From assembly GCF_028690125.1 (NCBI RefSeq), contig NZ_JAQVBV010000024.1:1-64000 (forward strand): a stretch of 64,000 nucleotides of DNA, read 5' to 3'. This DNA is from Bacteroides sp. (GTDB lineage: Bacteria; Bacteroidota; Bacteroidia; Bacteroidales; Bacteroidaceae). The position numbers and the translations under genes are program-made. The notes below the pieces were generated by a model. That model was not told the DNA's origin. It worked only from the letters and a program-made list of their open reading frames with translations, and searched no databases. The stretch's first letter is position 1. Each line of letters begins with the position of its first letter. This document shows, piece after piece, positions 62,985 through 64,000 of the stretch.

Positions 62985-63755
62985 ATGGACAACAAGAAAA
63001 CACCTCTCTATGTCGCCTTTTCCACCCAAAAGGGTGGCGTTGGCAAAACCACCTTTACGGTGCTGGCGGCAAGCTACCTACACTACCTGAAAGGGTATGA
63101 CGTGGCGGTCGTGGATTGCGATTACCCGCAACACTCCATTGCCGCTTTGCGCAAGCGGGATGCCGAGCAGGTAAACAGTGATGAATACTACAAGCTGATG
63201 GCGTTCGACCAGTTCAAGCGATTGGAGAAACGAGCCTACCCGGTATTGTGCAGCTCTCCCGAAAACGCCATCGCTACGGCGGACGAATATGTCGCCACTG
63301 CCACCACCGTGCCGGATATAATCTTTTTCGACCTGCCCGGAACGGTAAACAGTCAAGGCGTTATCAACTCCCTATCGGGTGTGGACTATATTTTCACGCC
63401 GATTGCTGCCGACCGGGTAGTGCTGGAAAGCAGCCTTTCGTTTGCGGTGGCTATCAATAAACTGCTGGTGAAGAATGAAGCGTGTCGCCTGAAAGGGCTT
63501 TATCTCTTTTGGAACATGGTAGACGGGCGGGAGAAAACCGACCTCTACGGGGTATATGACACCACTATCCGGGAACTGGAACTGCCGCTGATGAAAACCT
63601 TTATTCCCGATACCAAGCGATACAAAAAGGAGTTGATAGCCGACCAGCGGGTGGTATTTCGTTCCACACTCTTTCCGGCTGACCGCCGACTGGTGCGGGG
63701 CAGCAACCTCGAAGAGCTGATAACAGAGATAGCGTATCACATTAAACTGAAATGA
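62985..63755 (+). CDS. traA: ParA-family ATPase TraA
   Basis: A 256-residue ParA-like protein. The deviant Walker A FSTQKGGVGKTTF is at residues ~12-24, followed by VAVVDCDYPQHS and FFDLPGTVNSQG. It is the first gene of the conjugation operon in CTnDOT-type elements; it may position or stabilise the DNA or the transfer apparatus. Start ATG 62985; it overlaps traB by an ATGA junction at 63752-63755. Confidence 0.9.
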   Translation: MDNKKTPLYVAFSTQKGGVGKTTFTVLAASYLHYLKGYDVAVVDCDYPQHSIAALRKRDAEQVNSDEYYKLMAFDQFKRLEKRAYPVLCSSPENAIATADEYVATATTVPDIIFFDLPGTVNSQGVINSLSGVDYIFTPIAADRVVLESSLSFAVAINKLLVKNEACRLKGLYLFWNMVDGREKTDLYGVYDTTIRELELPLMKTFIPDTKRYKKELIADQRVVFRSTLFPADRRLVRGSNLEELITEIAYHIKLK

Positions 63756-64000
63756 TTATGGCAAAGCAAACCAGCAGCAGACCGCAGATAGACGAAGATT
63801 TTATGAAAGAGATTATTTCGCAGGGCGTACCTGTCAGGCGGGATATTCCTCCGATTGAGCCATCACAGGAAGAGGTGGAAACACCCGAACCACCCAAAGC
63901 GGAAACCGTACAGGTGGAGAAACCCACCTCCCGCAAGCGAAAGAACCAATCAGGTGATTATCGGGAAACCTATTTCCAAAAGGTGGAACTTATCGACCGC
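63752..64000 (+). CDS. traB: TraB, DUF3408-type protein (partial)
   Basis: An open frame from ATG 63752 (overlapping the traA stop) or ATG 63758 to the right edge. The visible ~80 residues start MAKQTSSRPQIDEDFMKEI, have a Pro/Glu-rich linker, and reach SGDYRETYFQKVELIDR, which matches the start of the DUF3408 conserved region. In CTnDOT the corresponding gene is traB, of unknown detailed role in conjugation. It is truncated by the window. Confidence 0.75.
   Translation, partial: MIMAKQTSSRPQIDEDFMKEIISQGVPVRRDIPPIEPSQEEVETPEPPKAETVQVEKPTSRKRKNQSGDYRETYFQKVELIDR

Overview
The window looks like Bacteroides or a close relative (Bacteroidota, gut). Supporting signs are the many TAnnTTTG (-7) promoters just upstream of genes, fimbrillin-type lipoproteins, a TonB-dependent transporter with a carboxypeptidase-D-like domain, CAZymes of families 95, 78 and 20, DUF4251, DUF5690 and DUF2007 proteins, and a CTnDOT-type conjugative transposon. 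Several genes were given later start codons than the longest reading frame because the -7 box overlaps the longer start.

Positions 1-35731 are chromosomal. They hold the end of penicillin-binding protein 1C; transporters (MFS, VIT1-like, NhaC); a LuxR-type regulator; an AT-rich island with a transposase remnant, a broken small gene and an isolated MACPF lipoprotein (a possible interbacterial toxin); mnmA and metY; an S41-like lipoprotein without its catalytic serine; an esterase; a TonB-dependent receptor; an M48 protease; a CorC-like protein; an NlpE-like lipoprotein; a GH95-GH78 pair in which GH95 is cut by an in-frame amber codon; a porin-transporter pair; tRNA-Ser(GGA); a GH20 hexosaminidase; and two fimbrillin-like lipoproteins.

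Positions 35732-36505 are a gene-free border with a terminator, a tRNA-3'-end-like fragment and a long inverted repeat. From about 36.1 kb to the right edge lies an integrative conjugative element of the CTnDOT type. Its parts in order are: cargo (Fic protein, nucleotidyltransferase-fold protein, MATE exporter, PAS-LuxR regulator, then a TetR-UbiE-DUF2867-AraC-YoaP cluster); the regulator rteC; an excision/replication module (excisionase-like protein, Toprim-AAA protein, second excisionase-like protein); a strongly structured RNA ahead of a dihydrofolate reductase-like gene; topoisomerase III with an in-frame amber codon; a 59-residue membrane protein; a DUF3945 protein; an AT-rich defence-like island; mobC-mobB-mobA; an oriT-like intergenic region; and the start of the tra operon (traA, traB). 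No integrase and no rteA/rteB are in the window.

The two most interesting items are both inside the element. One is a tight three-gene cassette at 53997-58678: a DNA methyltransferase, a protein with a MutL/MORC-like GHKL ATPase at one end and a histidine-kinase core at the other, and a receiver-domain protein with all phosphotransfer residues. It reads as a phosphorelay-controlled methylation or defence system. The other is an RNA of about 230 nt at 48175-48402, made of a nearly fully paired hairpin of about 120 nt followed by an intrinsic terminator whose 3' arm can also pair with the hairpin apex.
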